64,000 nucleotides of DNA from RGIG1959 sp045651865 (GCA_045651865.1 JAZRTC010000021.1:10453-74452); one strand, 5' to 3'; positions 8,168 through 17,444 are shown, counted from the stretch's first letter. Translations and numbers: made by a program. Notes: generated from the sequence alone by a model not told the origin.

Positions 8168-9454
8168 TTACAGCATTGCGTCAAGGCAGATGCCGCCGTA
8201 GGGACGGATGCTCAGCACATGGCAATGACCCTTGCCGAACACGGTTTCCATCGTAGCGATGAAATCGTCGAGCTTGTCAGCGGGAACGAAGTTCTGCGTG
8301 GTGCCGCCAAAGCCGCCGCCGTGTACACGCCACGCACCGCAACCGTCCAGCAGATGCTGGGCAAGCGACAGCGCGACCGACATGCTTTGCTCTTTTACAT
8401 CGCACACCGCGTACACATTCTGCAGGTATTCGTAGGACGAGTGACCCGACTCAATGATCAGTTGCTTAAACTCTTCAAAATCGCCGGCTTTGAGTGCCGC
8501 GACCTGCGCCGTCACACGGTCGTTTTCCTTGATGAAGTGGAATGCACGAAGCACCGCGCGATCGCCGTGCTTTTTACGCAGGGTGGGCATGGCGGCGATC
8601 AATTGCTCCATATACGCACCGCGCAGGACGGGACGACCGAGGTCAGCCGCCATCGCCTTCATCTCGGCAGGCACGGCGGCGTATTCGTGCGTCAGATCGG
8701 CGTGGTCGCCGCCGACATCGACGATGCACAGCTTGTAGCCGCATGCCGCAAAATCAAACGGCACTGCCTCGATGACGGGGTTGTCGGTGTCGGCAAAATC
8801 AATGGTGACGATGCCGCCGACCGAGCTTGCCATCTGATCCATCAGACCGCTGGGCTTGCCGAAGAATTGGTTTTCGGCAAATTGCGCGATCTGCGCGATC
8901 TCCACAGCGGACACCGCCGCGTCGGCGTACAGGTGATTGAGAATTGTGCCGATGAGCACCTCGAACGCCGCCGAGGAGGACAGACCCGAGCCTTTGAGCA
9001 CATTGGAGGTGGTGTAGGCGTCAAAACCGCCGATACCGTAGCCGCGCTGTGCAAAGCGGGCGACCGTACCGCGGATGAGAGAGGCAGATTTGTTGATTTC
9101 ACCCTCGCGCGCGTCAAGCTCTGTGATGTTGATGACATCCATCGGATAACCCGCCGATTTCACCTGCACGGTGGTATCGTCACGCGGAGCAACAACGGCG
9201 ATAACATCCAGATTGACACTGCCTGCGAGCACGCGGCCGTGGTTGTGGTCGGTGTGGTTGCCGCCGATCTCGGTGCGACCGGGTGCGGAGAACAGGCGCA
9301 GTCCCTCACGGTCGCCGAAGGTTTCGACAAAGCCGTCGATCGCCTCGGCATAGCGGGCTTTCTGCGCATCAAGCTGTTCCTCACCGTACAGGGTAACGAG
9401 CAGACGGTCATAAGTGCCGTTTGCCACAGCAGTTTTCAAAGCGGTTGCGTTCAT
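8168..9454 (-). CDS. galK: Galactokinase
   Basis: GHMP kinase that phosphorylates galactose at C1 (Leloir pathway). The 428-residue protein has the galactokinase signature GRTEIGGNHTDHN near residue 60, the ATP-binding motif GSGLSSSAAFE in the middle, and the C-terminal GHMP motif GGFGGTTQNFV. AAAGGTGG precedes the ATG. No other gal genes are adjacent. The downstream gene on the same strand is the D-Ala-D-Ala carboxypeptidase. Confidence 0.93.
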   Translation of the reverse strand: MNATALKTAVANGTYDRLLVTLYGEEQLDAQKARYAEAIDGFVETFGDREGLRLFSAPGRTEIGGNHTDHNHGRVLAGSVNLDVIAVVAPRDDTTVQVKSAGYPMDVINITELDAREGEINKSASLIRGTVARFAQRGYGIGGFDAYTTSNVLKGSGLSSSAAFEVLIGTILNHLYADAAVSAVEIAQIAQFAENQFFGKPSGLMDQMASSVGGIVTIDFADTDNPVIEAVPFDFAACGYKLCIVDVGGDHADLTHEYAAVPAEMKAMAADLGRPVLRGAYMEQLIAAMPTLRKKHGDRAVLRAFHFIKENDRVTAQVAALKAGDFEEFKQLIIESGHSSYEYLQNVYAVCDVKEQSMSVALSLAQHLLDGCGAWRVHGGGFGGTTQNFVPADKLDDFIATMETVFGKGHCHVLSIRPYGGICLDAML

Positions 9455-9590
9455 AAAAAAGTGCCACCTTTCAAGTGCGGGATCGCCGCACGAATTTTGT
9501 CTATATCTTACATATTATACTATATATATCCGTGCAATGGCAAGAGGAAAATCCGCCTTTTGTGAAATTACACAAAATTGGTGTTTGCTC

Positions 9591-9619
9591 TTGCAAAATC
9601 GGAGTTGGCATAGTATACT
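9591..9619 (+). promoter_or_regulatory. SigA-type promoter of the dockerin glycoside hydrolase
   Basis: TTGCAA (9591-9596), 17-bp spacer, TATACT (9614-9619), about 58 bp before the start codon. Confidence 0.6.
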
Positions 9620-9676
9620 AATATCGTATAACTATACTTATGCTCAAAAGGTATGTGTACAAGGGAGGAAATAAAC

Positions 9677-12600
9677 ATGAAGATGAACAAGCTTGTGGCA
9701 TTGCTCGCGGCGCTGTGCATTCTGTGCGGTGCGTTGCCTGTGATGGCTTCGGCGGCAGACATCACGCTGACCGATTCGTATGAGGCTCACAAGTACATCG
9801 TGGGTGACGCCATTACGGGCGTCAACAATAACCGCGGTGAAAACACCCTCATCAAATTTGAGAGCGGGTTTGACTTGCGCAACTCTGATGCCAGCTGGCT
9901 GTATGGCTATGAATGGTGCAAAAAGCTGTACGATCAGTACGGCAAGGGTTACACCTGCACCAATGCTTACGGCTACGAAGTGGCGGTCAACCAATACGGT
10001 ATGGTCACCGAAGTGTCGGCGGCGGGTAATATGAAAATCCCCGAGGGCGGCTATGTGTTGTCGGGTTTTGATGCGTATCATCAGAACCTCAAGAACAATG
10101 TTGCTGTCGGTGACTACATCATCCTCAGAGACAATGTGTACTATGTGTACCGCACCACCGCTGACTCCAAATTCAGCGGCGACGGTCACAGCAACACGCT
10201 CAACATTCCGCGTTCTTCGGCGATGAAAATCACCGAGGGCGGTAAAGGCGTGCACACCGGCACCAACGAGTGGAACAACGATGTGCTCATCAAAGCAACG
10301 GGCACAGGTGCGGACGGTGTTGCGAACCACGCGGGCTATGTCGTGAAGTTCGGCGGCAACAACATCGAAGTTCCCGAAGGCTATTTTGCGATCAGCTTTG
10401 CGGGCCAGACGATGCACGATACCGGTGTGTATTCTTACAACGGCTCGTATCTGTTCCAGCAGTATGCTGCCCCGGGCACCATTGTCAACCTCGGCAGCAA
10501 CGAGATCTATTTCCGTCATGATGTTGATGCGGCAAAGCGTGCCGCACTCTTGATGGCGGGCAAGACCGATGCGACTGTGACCGAAACCTATGCGTATTCG
10601 GCGAATGCGATCGTGTCTGATGCTTTGACCAACTACGAGCTTGTCGACACCGACCGTATGCAAGAGCTTGCCGATAATATGGCGGCAATTTCTGACGCTG
10701 TGCAGTCGATGACCACGGTGGAAGAGATGGAGCCGTATATGGCGACTCTCTATCAGAACTATGAAGAGCTTTGTGTTCTTGAGTTTGAGAAGCGCCCCGT
10801 GGAAATGCGTGCGGTGTGGATCCGTCCGCTTCCCAACGACGGCAAAGAGCGCACGGTGGAAGAGCTGGACAAGCTCCTTGAGGATGCGATCCTTGAGCAA
10901 AAGGCTCTCGGCTACAACCAGATTTTCGTCGAGGCGTTCTACAACTCCTGTACGATCTTCCCCGTACCCGAAACGGCGGGCCACAAGGGTCTGTACTACA
11001 GCCAGAACCCCTATCTTGTTCCGACGAATATGACCTGCGGTTCGGCAGGCCTTTACGGCAAAAACAGCAACCTCACCGAACCCTACGATATGCTGCAGCG
11101 TTTTATCGACATCTGCCGTGAAAACGGTGTCGAGCCGCACATCTGGTGGGAAGTGTTCTATGTCGGTTACACCCGTACCGACCCCAATGTGAAAGATGCG
11201 TTGTTTGAGTATTCTGTTGCCAAGCAGATTATAGATTCGCTTAATAATGGTGAGTCGACCTACAACAACTGGATCAATCAGGCGCACACAGGCTCTTATT
11301 ATTACGGCGCAGAAACGGACGGCGCTCACCAGTATTTCCTCAGCCCCGCCAGCGACAATGTGCGCACCTTCCTTCTGAATACATTTGCACATATCTTTAA
11401 AACCTATGACGCAGAGAGTTTCCAGCTCGACTACATCCGCTACCCGCACACCACTGCCGAAAAGTGCTTCGGTTACGATGCGGGCACACTGTGGAAGTTC
11501 GAGCAGTCCGATCTGTATGATCCGAATAAGCACACGGATGCTTACCTCAAGACCTACGAAGGCTTCTACGATGAGGCGTGGGTGCAGTTCCGTGCGAACT
11601 TCGTCACCACCTTCATTGAGCAGGTGCGCGAGAAGATTGCCGAGGTAAATCCGTCTTACTATCTCACCTCGTCGCCCGGCGCCGATCCTGCCGATTCCAA
11701 GAAGAACCTGATGCAGGATGTGGCATACTGGCTGGAGAATGACCTCATCGATATTCTCTATCCGATGGCATACGGCGAAAATGTCCCCGGCATGGTTGCT
11801 CCCGGTCTGGTGGCAAATAACCCCGATCACTTCGTGTGTGTCGGTGCTTCGGCGGGCTACAACAGCGATGCGTACGAGCAGCGCTGGCTCAAGGAAGTGC
11901 GTGACGCGGGCGCAGACGGCATTGCGAGCTTCGGCACCATCGACAGCTGGAAATCCTACGCATGGAGCGAGGATGCCATCACCCCGACGGGTAATGCTAC
12001 TAAGGCGGCAATGGTCTATTTCAACGATGTGCTTCTGGCGCGTGCCGCACAGATGCTCAAACTCGGCGATATCGACGAGGCGGCTTACAACACTGTCAAA
12101 GCGGCAGTGGAAGATGCCGTGTTTGCGATTCGCGTCTATGGCGTGGAATCCGACGAGGCGCTTGAAGCGATCAACGCCGTGCAGGCGGTTGCTGATACTT
12201 TCAGCGGCAATGTGAACGCGGCGCTGACGAAGGATGTCCACTATATCCTCAAAATCCGCGAAAACTCGCACGATGTGGCGAAGCAGACGAACAAGCTTAC
12301 ATCCTCGGCGGCGACCCTGACCGTCAACGGTAATAATGTCATCGATGGCGGCGACGGTTTCTCCTATGTGGCGGCAACCGAAACGCTGTATGTGACCGCC
12401 AATAACGCGGTGATCAGCGGTGATATGCCCGAGACTATCACACTGGTCTTTGCCGATGATGTGACCGAGGCGGAATTCAACGGCGTGACCTTTGCTTCGA
12501 GTGGTGCGGCGATTGATGCGGCGAATGACCTGACGGTTTACCTCAGCGGCGTTACAAAGCTGAGCGGTGATAAACTGCCGTACATCACCTACATCGGTAC

Positions 12601-12820
12601 CGGCGAGCTGTACAACGGCGATACGCTGGTGATGTGCAAGGGCGATGTGTCGGGTAGCGGCGAACTCGATTCCGACGACCTGCGCAGCCTGCTTAAGTAC
12701 AATGTCAAGGCGGAAGATTTCACCGACGAGCAGATTCTCATTGGTGACGCCAACGGCGACGGCAAGGTCAACACGATCGATACCCGTATCTTCCTGGATA
12801 AGCTGGTCAATCAGCTGTAA
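9677..12820 (+). CDS. Secreted GH10-like (GHL10/DUF187) glycoside hydrolase with C-terminal dockerin
   Basis: A 1047-residue exported enzyme probably acting on polysaccharide or peptidoglycan-like glycans. Residues 1-27 are a signal peptide ending ASAAD. Residues 30-360 are an unassigned N-terminal region. Residues 375-780 form the GHL10 barrel, with RAVWIRPL, IFVEAFYNS, EPHIWWEVF and FQLDYIRYPH. A bacterial-Ig-like/carbohydrate-binding stretch follows. The last 60 residues are a type I dockerin with two calcium loops (DVSGSGELDSDDL and DANGDGKVNTIDT). The dockerin implies attachment to a cohesin-bearing scaffold. AAGGGAGG supports the 9677 start. Substrate is unknown. Confidence 0.85.
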   Translation: MKMNKLVALLAALCILCGALPVMASAADITLTDSYEAHKYIVGDAITGVNNNRGENTLIKFESGFDLRNSDASWLYGYEWCKKLYDQYGKGYTCTNAYGYEVAVNQYGMVTEVSAAGNMKIPEGGYVLSGFDAYHQNLKNNVAVGDYIILRDNVYYVYRTTADSKFSGDGHSNTLNIPRSSAMKITEGGKGVHTGTNEWNNDVLIKATGTGADGVANHAGYVVKFGGNNIEVPEGYFAISFAGQTMHDTGVYSYNGSYLFQQYAAPGTIVNLGSNEIYFRHDVDAAKRAALLMAGKTDATVTETYAYSANAIVSDALTNYELVDTDRMQELADNMAAISDAVQSMTTVEEMEPYMATLYQNYEELCVLEFEKRPVEMRAVWIRPLPNDGKERTVEELDKLLEDAILEQKALGYNQIFVEAFYNSCTIFPVPETAGHKGLYYSQNPYLVPTNMTCGSAGLYGKNSNLTEPYDMLQRFIDICRENGVEPHIWWEVFYVGYTRTDPNVKDALFEYSVAKQIIDSLNNGESTYNNWINQAHTGSYYYGAETDGAHQYFLSPASDNVRTFLLNTFAHIFKTYDAESFQLDYIRYPHTTAEKCFGYDAGTLWKFEQSDLYDPNKHTDAYLKTYEGFYDEAWVQFRANFVTTFIEQVREKIAEVNPSYYLTSSPGADPADSKKNLMQDVAYWLENDLIDILYPMAYGENVPGMVAPGLVANNPDHFVCVGASAGYNSDAYEQRWLKEVRDAGADGIASFGTIDSWKSYAWSEDAITPTGNATKAAMVYFNDVLLARAAQMLKLGDIDEAAYNTVKAAVEDAVFAIRVYGVESDEALEAINAVQAVADTFSGNVNAALTKDVHYILKIRENSHDVAKQTNKLTSSAATLTVNGNNVIDGGDGFSYVAATETLYVTANNAVISGDMPETITLVFADDVTEAEFNGVTFASSGAAIDAANDLTVYLSGVTKLSGDKLPYITYIGTGELYNGDTLVMCKGDVSGSGELDSDDLRSLLKYNVKAEDFTDEQILIGDANGDGKVNTIDTRIFLDKLVNQL

Positions 12821-12831
12821 TTCTCAATAAT

Positions 12832-12868
12832 AAAAGCGGTGTGATTCCTTGCGAATCACACCGCTTTT
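12832..12868. terminator. Bidirectional terminator
   Basis: AAAAGCGGTGTGATT, 7-base loop, AATCACACCGCTTTT: a perfect 15-bp stem with A and T runs on either side. It serves both the hydrolase and the convergent DUF6472-like gene. Confidence 0.9.
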
Positions 12869-12872
12869 TATA

Positions 12873-13046
12873 TTATTGTTTGCGTGCAATGGCGTATTCA
12901 TCACCGTTGCGGTAGTAAGGACACTCTTTGGTGTGACCGCTTAAGAATCGCACCATCTCATCTTCGTCCAGATCCATCTCGCATACATACCAGTCCTCAT
13001 ATTCATCGTAGGTATAATATGCACAATAGTCACATTGCGATGCCAC
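12873..13046 (-). CDS. Small Cys-containing protein, DUF6472-like
   Basis: A 57-residue protein starting at a GTG (VASQCDYCAYY), with CxxC near the N-terminus and further Cys at CEMDLDEDEM and ECPYYR. This four-Cys, acidic pattern (CDYC...YVC...CPYYRxGDEY) is what I recall for DUF6472 of Clostridia. The Cys residues probably bind zinc or iron. GGAGTGA precedes the start and overlaps the stop of the upstream YkgJ-like gene, so both are translated together. Function unknown. Confidence 0.75.
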   Translation of the reverse strand: MASQCDYCAYYTYDEYEDWYVCEMDLDEDEMVRFLSGHTKECPYYRNGDEYAIARKQ

Positions 13047-13051
13047 GGCGC

Positions 13052-13534
13052 TCACTCCTTCCTTAAAAACATACGGTAAGTGTCGATCTCGGCAGTTTCT
13101 TCTTCCAGAAACGCACGGCATTCGGGATCGTTTGCAAGGAGCTTACCGACTCGCTTGACCGCTTTGAAAAACCGTTTGTCAAAGACGATCTCGTCGCTGT
13201 GGGTGAGAAGCGGACAAAGACGGTATGCGCGGTCATCCGTCTCCACAAAGATGCGACCGTTGTCGTTGATCGTGGGGAAGAACGGGAAGATCCGACAGCT
13301 GAGTGGTCGGGTTTCGCGGTCGCAACTGCCGTTGCATACAGCCAGTCGCACACCGTTTTCTTCGATAACGGGCAGAACACTTTGCTCATGCGGGAAAAGC
13401 CGCATCCCCGTGCGTTCATCGCCTTTACAGCATGCACCGCCGCACAGCACCCCGCAATCCACGCGAAGCGGCGTGAGGGTTTTCATAATAGCGTTGATTT
13501 TTTGATACAGCGCAGTGTAGTCCGTTTGTTGCAT
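13052..13534 (-). CDS. YkgJ-type CxxCC-cluster metal-binding protein
   Basis: A 160-residue protein with a dense cysteine set: CGVLCGGACCKG near residues 28-40, then CNGSCDRETRPLSCRIFPF and CPLL. This resembles the putative zinc- or iron-chelating YkgJ/Fli family. Start at ATG 13534 after AAGAGGTGAG. Forms a two-gene operon with the small Cys protein downstream. The metal and role are not known. Confidence 0.72.
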   Translation of the reverse strand: MQQTDYTALYQKINAIMKTLTPLRVDCGVLCGGACCKGDERTGMRLFPHEQSVLPVIEENGVRLAVCNGSCDRETRPLSCRIFPFFPTINDNGRIFVETDDRAYRLCPLLTHSDEIVFDKRFFKAVKRVGKLLANDPECRAFLEEETAEIDTYRMFLRKE

Positions 13535-13708
13535 CCCACTCACCTCTTGTGAGTAGTATACACCATATATTACTCGGCTGTCAAATGCAAAAGAGGTTAT
13601 GAATACGCACCAACTTAGCGAAGGGGGCGGCGATCTCGACGCTTCACGGGAGCAGCCAAAATCGGCGCACCGGCATATACTGATAAAAGCAACTTGTAAG
13701 GAGTGAGG

Positions 13709-14191
13709 GTGTTGTATAAACGAACAAAATCACCGCGGTTGCCCGATGCGGTCGCGGTGTTGAACGGAGCGGGGGCAAACAGTGCCGTTCACGGTGTGGT
13801 GCGGTTCTTTCAAAGAAACAACGGTGTTTTGGTGGAGGTGACTTTTGAGGGATTGCCGCGAAAGGCAGGGCAATGCGATCAACCGATTTTCGGTTTCCAC
13901 ATTCATGGCGGCACATCCTGCACAGGTAACACATCGGATATGTTCGCTGATGCGGGTACGCATTATAACCCGTATATGTGCGAGCATCCGTATCACGCAG
14001 GTGATCTGCCGCCAATTTTCGGTGTCAATGGAAAAGCGTATATGTCATTCCTGACTGACCGTTTCACCGTGCGGGATGTGCTCGGCAAAACGATCATCCT
14101 GCACGACAAACCCGACGATTTCACCACCCAGCCGAGCGGCAACGCCGGCAACAAAATCGCCTGCGGCATCATCGGCCCTGTCAGACGATAA
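13709..14191 (+). CDS. Cu/Zn superoxide dismutase family protein, chromosomal copy
   Basis: A roughly 160-residue protein of the SodC family. The metal ligands are visible: HIHGG (two His), THYNP (His), HPYHAGDLP (two His plus Asp) and LHDKPDDF (His), with the closing NAGNKIACGIIG. It lacks a signal peptide, as do several Firmicute homologues, so it may be cytoplasmic. Start is GTG 13709 or TTG 13712 after AAGGAG. A second copy lies inside the insertion at 22.5 kb with shared upstream and downstream DNA. Enzyme activity is not certain because some Firmicute relatives lost it. Confidence 0.85.
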   Translation: MLYKRTKSPRLPDAVAVLNGAGANSAVHGVVRFFQRNNGVLVEVTFEGLPRKAGQCDQPIFGFHIHGGTSCTGNTSDMFADAGTHYNPYMCEHPYHAGDLPPIFGVNGKAYMSFLTDRFTVRDVLGKTIILHDKPDDFTTQPSGNAGNKIACGIIGPVRR

Positions 14192-14200
14192 TACAGAAAA

Positions 14201-14230
14201 CAGCCGTGGGATTGTTCCCACGGCTGTTTT
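14201..14230. terminator. Terminator hairpin of the GTGGGA/TCCCAC family
   Basis: CAGCCGTGGGA, TTGT loop, TCCCACGGCTG, then TTTT. Nearly identical hairpins occur at 16073 and 23014. Confidence 0.85.
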
Positions 14231-14231
14231 A

Positions 14232-15017
14232 TCATAGTCGTTGTTCGATATAACTGTCGGTGTGTAGACCTTGCTTACAGGCAGTTGTATACAACTCGCG
14301 CGCTCGCTTCACATCGCCACTGTCGATCAAGGCATTGATGGCATTGTTGATGCCGATCTGCGCTTGCGTTCGGCGTGAGCGATGACAGTTTATTGCATCC
14401 CATTCTCCAAGGGCATAGATCGGTTCTTCATCGCGAGAACTAAGATCGGCAAAAAACGGTTTACAGCAAGTGAACAGATCCTGCTCCGCTTCGCCGAAAT
14501 GCTTCACGCAAAGTGCTGTGTAGATCAAACGGTAAAATGCTGTCGATGGAGAGTGGTGTGCCTGTTCGAGAAAAGATGAAAAACGATCCTTCACCCATAT
14601 TGCGCGGTCAGGATCATACGGCATTTTCGAGCTTTTATAAAACGCCGCACGGTGTACTTCAAATAACGCCGCTTCACACGCAAGGTTATAGTTTGCGGTC
14701 GCCTCTTCATAAATGTCCCACCAAAAGTCGTCATAACCACCGACTTCCAGGGTGAGTCGCTGTGTGCTGTCGCACACAAGCCATAAGCGGTACATCGGCG
14801 GCATTGTTTGCAGATGTGCTTCAAAGCGGCGGTGATTTTTATAAAGCATATCCGCCTCTCGCCGAATAGCATACACATCCGACAGATTCCATAGGAGACA
14901 TCCCCGAACGAACGCATCTTCCTCGCGGAGCAACAGTTCCCGACAATACATTTTAAGCGACGGAAGATCCCCGCCTTGTTGCAATGTGCGTATTTGGTGG
15001 CGTATGGCATTTGTCAT
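14232..15017 (-). CDS. Hypothetical helical protein
   Basis: A 261-residue soluble protein, mostly helical, without a motif I can name. Helical pairs such as CLLWNLSDVYAIRREADML and ALIDSGDVKRARELYTTA suggest TPR-like repeats, but only weakly. No signal or membrane segment. It is convergent with the superoxide dismutase gene and followed upstream by a methyltransferase gene on the same strand (33 bp gap). Confidence 0.65.
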   Translation of the reverse strand: MTNAIRHQIRTLQQGGDLPSLKMYCRELLLREEDAFVRGCLLWNLSDVYAIRREADMLYKNHRRFEAHLQTMPPMYRLWLVCDSTQRLTLEVGGYDDFWWDIYEEATANYNLACEAALFEVHRAAFYKSSKMPYDPDRAIWVKDRFSSFLEQAHHSPSTAFYRLIYTALCVKHFGEAEQDLFTCCKPFFADLSSRDEEPIYALGEWDAINCHRSRRTQAQIGINNAINALIDSGDVKRARELYTTACKQGLHTDSYIEQRL

Positions 15018-15049
15018 ATTTTTACCCTTTCTTACTCGTCATTGTTATA

Positions 15050-15964
15050 TCACAACTTTTGACACTCTACCACATACCATTTTTCAAACGGTACATAATC
15101 GATTTTTACGAATCCTCTTTCGGTGACAAGCGTGTTCAACTGCTCAAAATCGGTATACAATCGAGCGTTGCGCATCAGCGCGACAGCTTCCTGCTCGTCA
15201 ATATCGTATTTCTCAAAGATGGCGTGACGGCGAAACCATGCGTTATGCCGAGCAACCAAAACGAACTTGCCGCCTCTTTTCAAAACGCGTGCGGCTTCAT
15301 CGAGGATAGTCGGGATTTCACGGCATTCATCCAACCCAAAATGCGAACATACCACATCGAACATTCCGTCAGCAAACGGCAAATGCCAAAGGGAAGCACC
15401 TATACCAAGTACATGCTTATTGTAATAACGACCGATGACATCGGCATTTTTCGCGCAGATGAAATCAATATCCACGCCGACATAATACATATCCTCTGTC
15501 ATGGAACGCACAACGGCATTGGTTCCCACACCTGCTCCAACGGTCATTTCCATAATATAATGCGGTTTAGCAGTAACAGCACACACTTTTTCGGCGTAAT
15601 GCGGCAGATGCTGTGATGCCCAACCGAGCCTTGCTTTTTCTGCCGCAGACACCCGCTCCACACCGTTTTCATCCGATGCAAAGCGGTATGATTGCAATAA
15701 GTCTTCTTCCGTCAATTCATTGATCAGCTTATGATGACCGTTAACCCAATGCGGTTTGCCGAGAAGCGCATACCGCTCAAACCGCCTAACAAAATCTTCT
15801 TTTGTTGGGATGGTACGGCGATAAAACGCATCCCGCTCTTGACACCATTGTTCATACTCCAAAGGATTTTTACAATCATATTTTCGATCAAGGTCACAAA
15901 TAAATTGTGCAAATGGTTCATAATCCTCCCAATACAAAACATCATCCCATTCATTGCCAACCAT
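15050..15964 (-). CDS. Class I SAM-dependent methyltransferase
   Basis: A 304-residue protein with a Rossmann methyltransferase fold in the C-terminal two thirds. Motif I is MEMTVGAGVGTNAVV, acidic motif II is YVGVDIDFI, and motifs near FDVVCSHFGLDE and LKRGGKFVLVARH correspond to strands 4 and 5. The first 110 residues have no named domain. The ATG at 15964 follows TTGGAGGTGTGGTGT. The substrate is unknown; a small-molecule substrate is more likely than DNA, since no NPPY-type motif is seen. Confidence 0.8.
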   Translation of the reverse strand: MVGNEWDDVLYWEDYEPFAQFICDLDRKYDCKNPLEYEQWCQERDAFYRRTIPTKEDFVRRFERYALLGKPHWVNGHHKLINELTEEDLLQSYRFASDENGVERVSAAEKARLGWASQHLPHYAEKVCAVTAKPHYIMEMTVGAGVGTNAVVRSMTEDMYYVGVDIDFICAKNADVIGRYYNKHVLGIGASLWHLPFADGMFDVVCSHFGLDECREIPTILDEAARVLKRGGKFVLVARHNAWFRRHAIFEKYDIDEQEAVALMRNARLYTDFEQLNTLVTERGFVKIDYVPFEKWYVVECQKL

Positions 15965-16029
15965 ACACCACACCTCCAATGTAATACTTTCAACCAAAGC
16001 ATAGCAAACACACACGGAAAGAACAAGTC

Positions 16030-16058
16030 TTGTTCTTTTGGGCGAGATATGGTATAAT
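16030..16058 (+). promoter_or_regulatory. SigA-type promoter directed at the 3' end of spoVAD
   Basis: TTGTTC (16030-16035), 17-bp spacer, TATAAT (16053-16058). A terminator hairpin follows within 15 bp (16073), so any transcript from it would be about 40 bases long unless it reads through antisense to spoVAD. Confidence 0.5.
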
Positions 16059-16072
16059 AGATACAGAGAGAA

Positions 16073-16104
16073 CCCGCCGTGGGAGCAATCCCATGGCGGG
16101 TTTT
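16073..16104 (+). terminator. Terminator hairpin of the GTGGGA/TCCCAC family
   Basis: CCCGCCGTGGGA, GCAA loop, TCCCATGGCGGG (12-bp stem with one mismatch), followed by TTTT on the plus strand. It also lies 14 bp past the spoVAD stop on the minus strand. Confidence 0.75.
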
Positions 16105-16117
16105 CTGCAGAGTTGTC

Positions 16118-16519
16118 TCAATCGGCTGTCAAATGCAACAAATGCGCGATGCCGGGGATGCTCTCGCCTTGCTTGGAGGAGGTGGTGGACATCAGGGCTC
16201 CTGTTGCCATAAACAACACATTTTTCAGTTCGCCGCGTTCCAGTGCGGGCAGGACATACCCGCACAGTACGGATGCCGCACAGCCGCAACCCGAGCCGCC
16301 TGCGTGTACATCCTGCTTCTCGCGGTCAAAGATCATCAAACCGCAATCGTTGTAGTTGTCCCCCAGGACAATGCCCTTGCGCGCAAGCAGATCGTGAAGC
16401 ATCCGTGACCCGCATACCGCCAGATCTCCCGTCAGAATGAGATCATAGTCCGACGGTTTGGTGTCGGTGTCATCCAGAAACCGCTCCAGAGTATCCGCCG
16501 CAGCAGGTGTAGATGTCAA
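16118..16519 (-). CDS. spoVAD: SpoVAD C-terminal fragment (3' part of the split gene)
   Basis: Encodes the last 127 residues of stage V sporulation protein AD. SpoVAD binds dipicolinic acid and, with SpoVAC and others, moves it across the inner membrane of the developing and germinating spore. Visible family motifs are AADTLERF, SDYDLILTGDL, YNDCGLMIFD, HAGGSGCGCAA and MATGALMS. The fragment has no start of its own apart from a TTG without a ribosome site; codons upstream of 16510 belong to the inserted element. The 5' part is at 59.76-60.38 kb on the same strand. As it stands it should not be translated. Confidence 0.93.
   Translation of the reverse strand: MTSTPAAADTLERFLDDTDTKPSDYDLILTGDLAVCGSRMLHDLLARKGIVLGDNYNDCGLMIFDREKQDVHAGGSGCGCAASVLCGYVLPALERGELKNVLFMATGALMSTTSSKQGESIPGIAHLLHLTAD
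16501..16509. repeat. 9-bp attachment core, left junction of the insertion
   Basis: CAGCAGGTG on the plus strand, identical to 59755-59763. It marks the point where spoVAD coding sequence gives way to the element. The bases on each side differ (g/t before, t/c after), so the shared core is exactly 9 bp. Confidence 0.9.
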
Positions 16520-16559
16520 GTAAACACCATAAAAAATTTTTTAATGAAATAAATGCGGT

Positions 16560-17444
16560 TTAACTTTCGGGCACAACGACATCTTCAGATGTGGAAAGGA
16601 AATCGAAAAAGGATGAATTATATTCCGAACGCATTTGCTGAATATAGCTTTCAAAATCATCAGTTAAACAAAGTTCGTTCAATGTTTTCTTTTCTTCTGT
16701 TGTCAATAGCCTATACATTCTTTTTCTCAAATCAAGGTAATCTTTAATCGTTCTCGCAGTATATAAGCGTGCGATAAAGAGTGAAATTGTCAGAAGATGA
16801 ATAACATTAATAAAAGTATTATACATAAAATTATTATTAACAGAATTATTCCCTAACCCCATGGAATATCCGTGCGTGCTGTTGGATAACAAATTAAATA
16901 TGGCCGATTCAGTGTTCTTATCTAGTATGTTTGGGGATTGCATGCGAAATGCTGGTTTGCGGCCGGATTGTATTTGTGCTTGCTCGTTAGTTGAAAGATT
17001 TACAAAAGCAGGAAGAGAATACAAGTCTCTTTCTGAACCTACTCTAGAGACGCATAACAAGTGGGATCGATCACAATCGTTGGAAAAATTTAGCTTTTGC
17101 ACAATGTCAACGATGTTGTGATTTCCGTTAATATAAAGTGTAAGATAGCGCAGTTTCTTTTCATCCTCGCTTAAGCCATGTTCAGCAATATGGAAATACA
17201 GATTTGTAATATCTATGATGTTTCGAGCAGCGCTTGCGATTAAAGAAACATCTAATTCTTTGATGCGGTTTCGATTTCCTTCCATTAAAACCATTATCGA
17301 GCGAAGATGTAATACTGCTTTTTCTACCATTTTTTCTAGCAATGCGGTTCGTTCATTCTTAGCAAAAGGAATACCATCAATCAAAGTGAGTTTTTTGGCT
17401 ATATTATATAGTGTGACAAGTTGCTGATATGCCGTCCGTGTCAT
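16560..17444 (-). CDS. Hypothetical protein, possibly DUF5677-like
   Basis: A 294-residue helical protein at the left end of the element. The central part (ARNIIDITNLYFHIAE, FNLLSNSTHGYSM) resembles HEPN-like or DUF5677 proteins often seen in mobile or defence contexts, but this is a weak impression. It is AT-rich compared with the genes on both sides. No membrane segment is certain. The gene is separate from its neighbour by 69 bp. Confidence 0.7.
   Translation of the reverse strand: MTRTAYQQLVTLYNIAKKLTLIDGIPFAKNERTALLEKMVEKAVLHLRSIMVLMEGNRNRIKELDVSLIASAARNIIDITNLYFHIAEHGLSEDEKKLRYLTLYINGNHNIVDIVQKLNFSNDCDRSHLLCVSRVGSERDLYSLPAFVNLSTNEQAQIQSGRKPAFRMQSPNILDKNTESAIFNLLSNSTHGYSMGLGNNSVNNNFMYNTFINVIHLLTISLFIARLYTARTIKDYLDLRKRMYRLLTTEEKKTLNELCLTDDFESYIQQMRSEYNSSFFDFLSTSEDVVVPES

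Noticed and set aside
8219..9565. 448-codon plus-strand frame
   Set aside because: Antisense to galactokinase, which has full family motifs; no start signal.
9644..12271. 875-codon open frame on the minus strand
   Set aside because: It is antisense to the dockerin hydrolase, has no family motif or ribosome site, and its His/Arg/Val-rich composition is what GC-rich coding DNA gives on the other strand.
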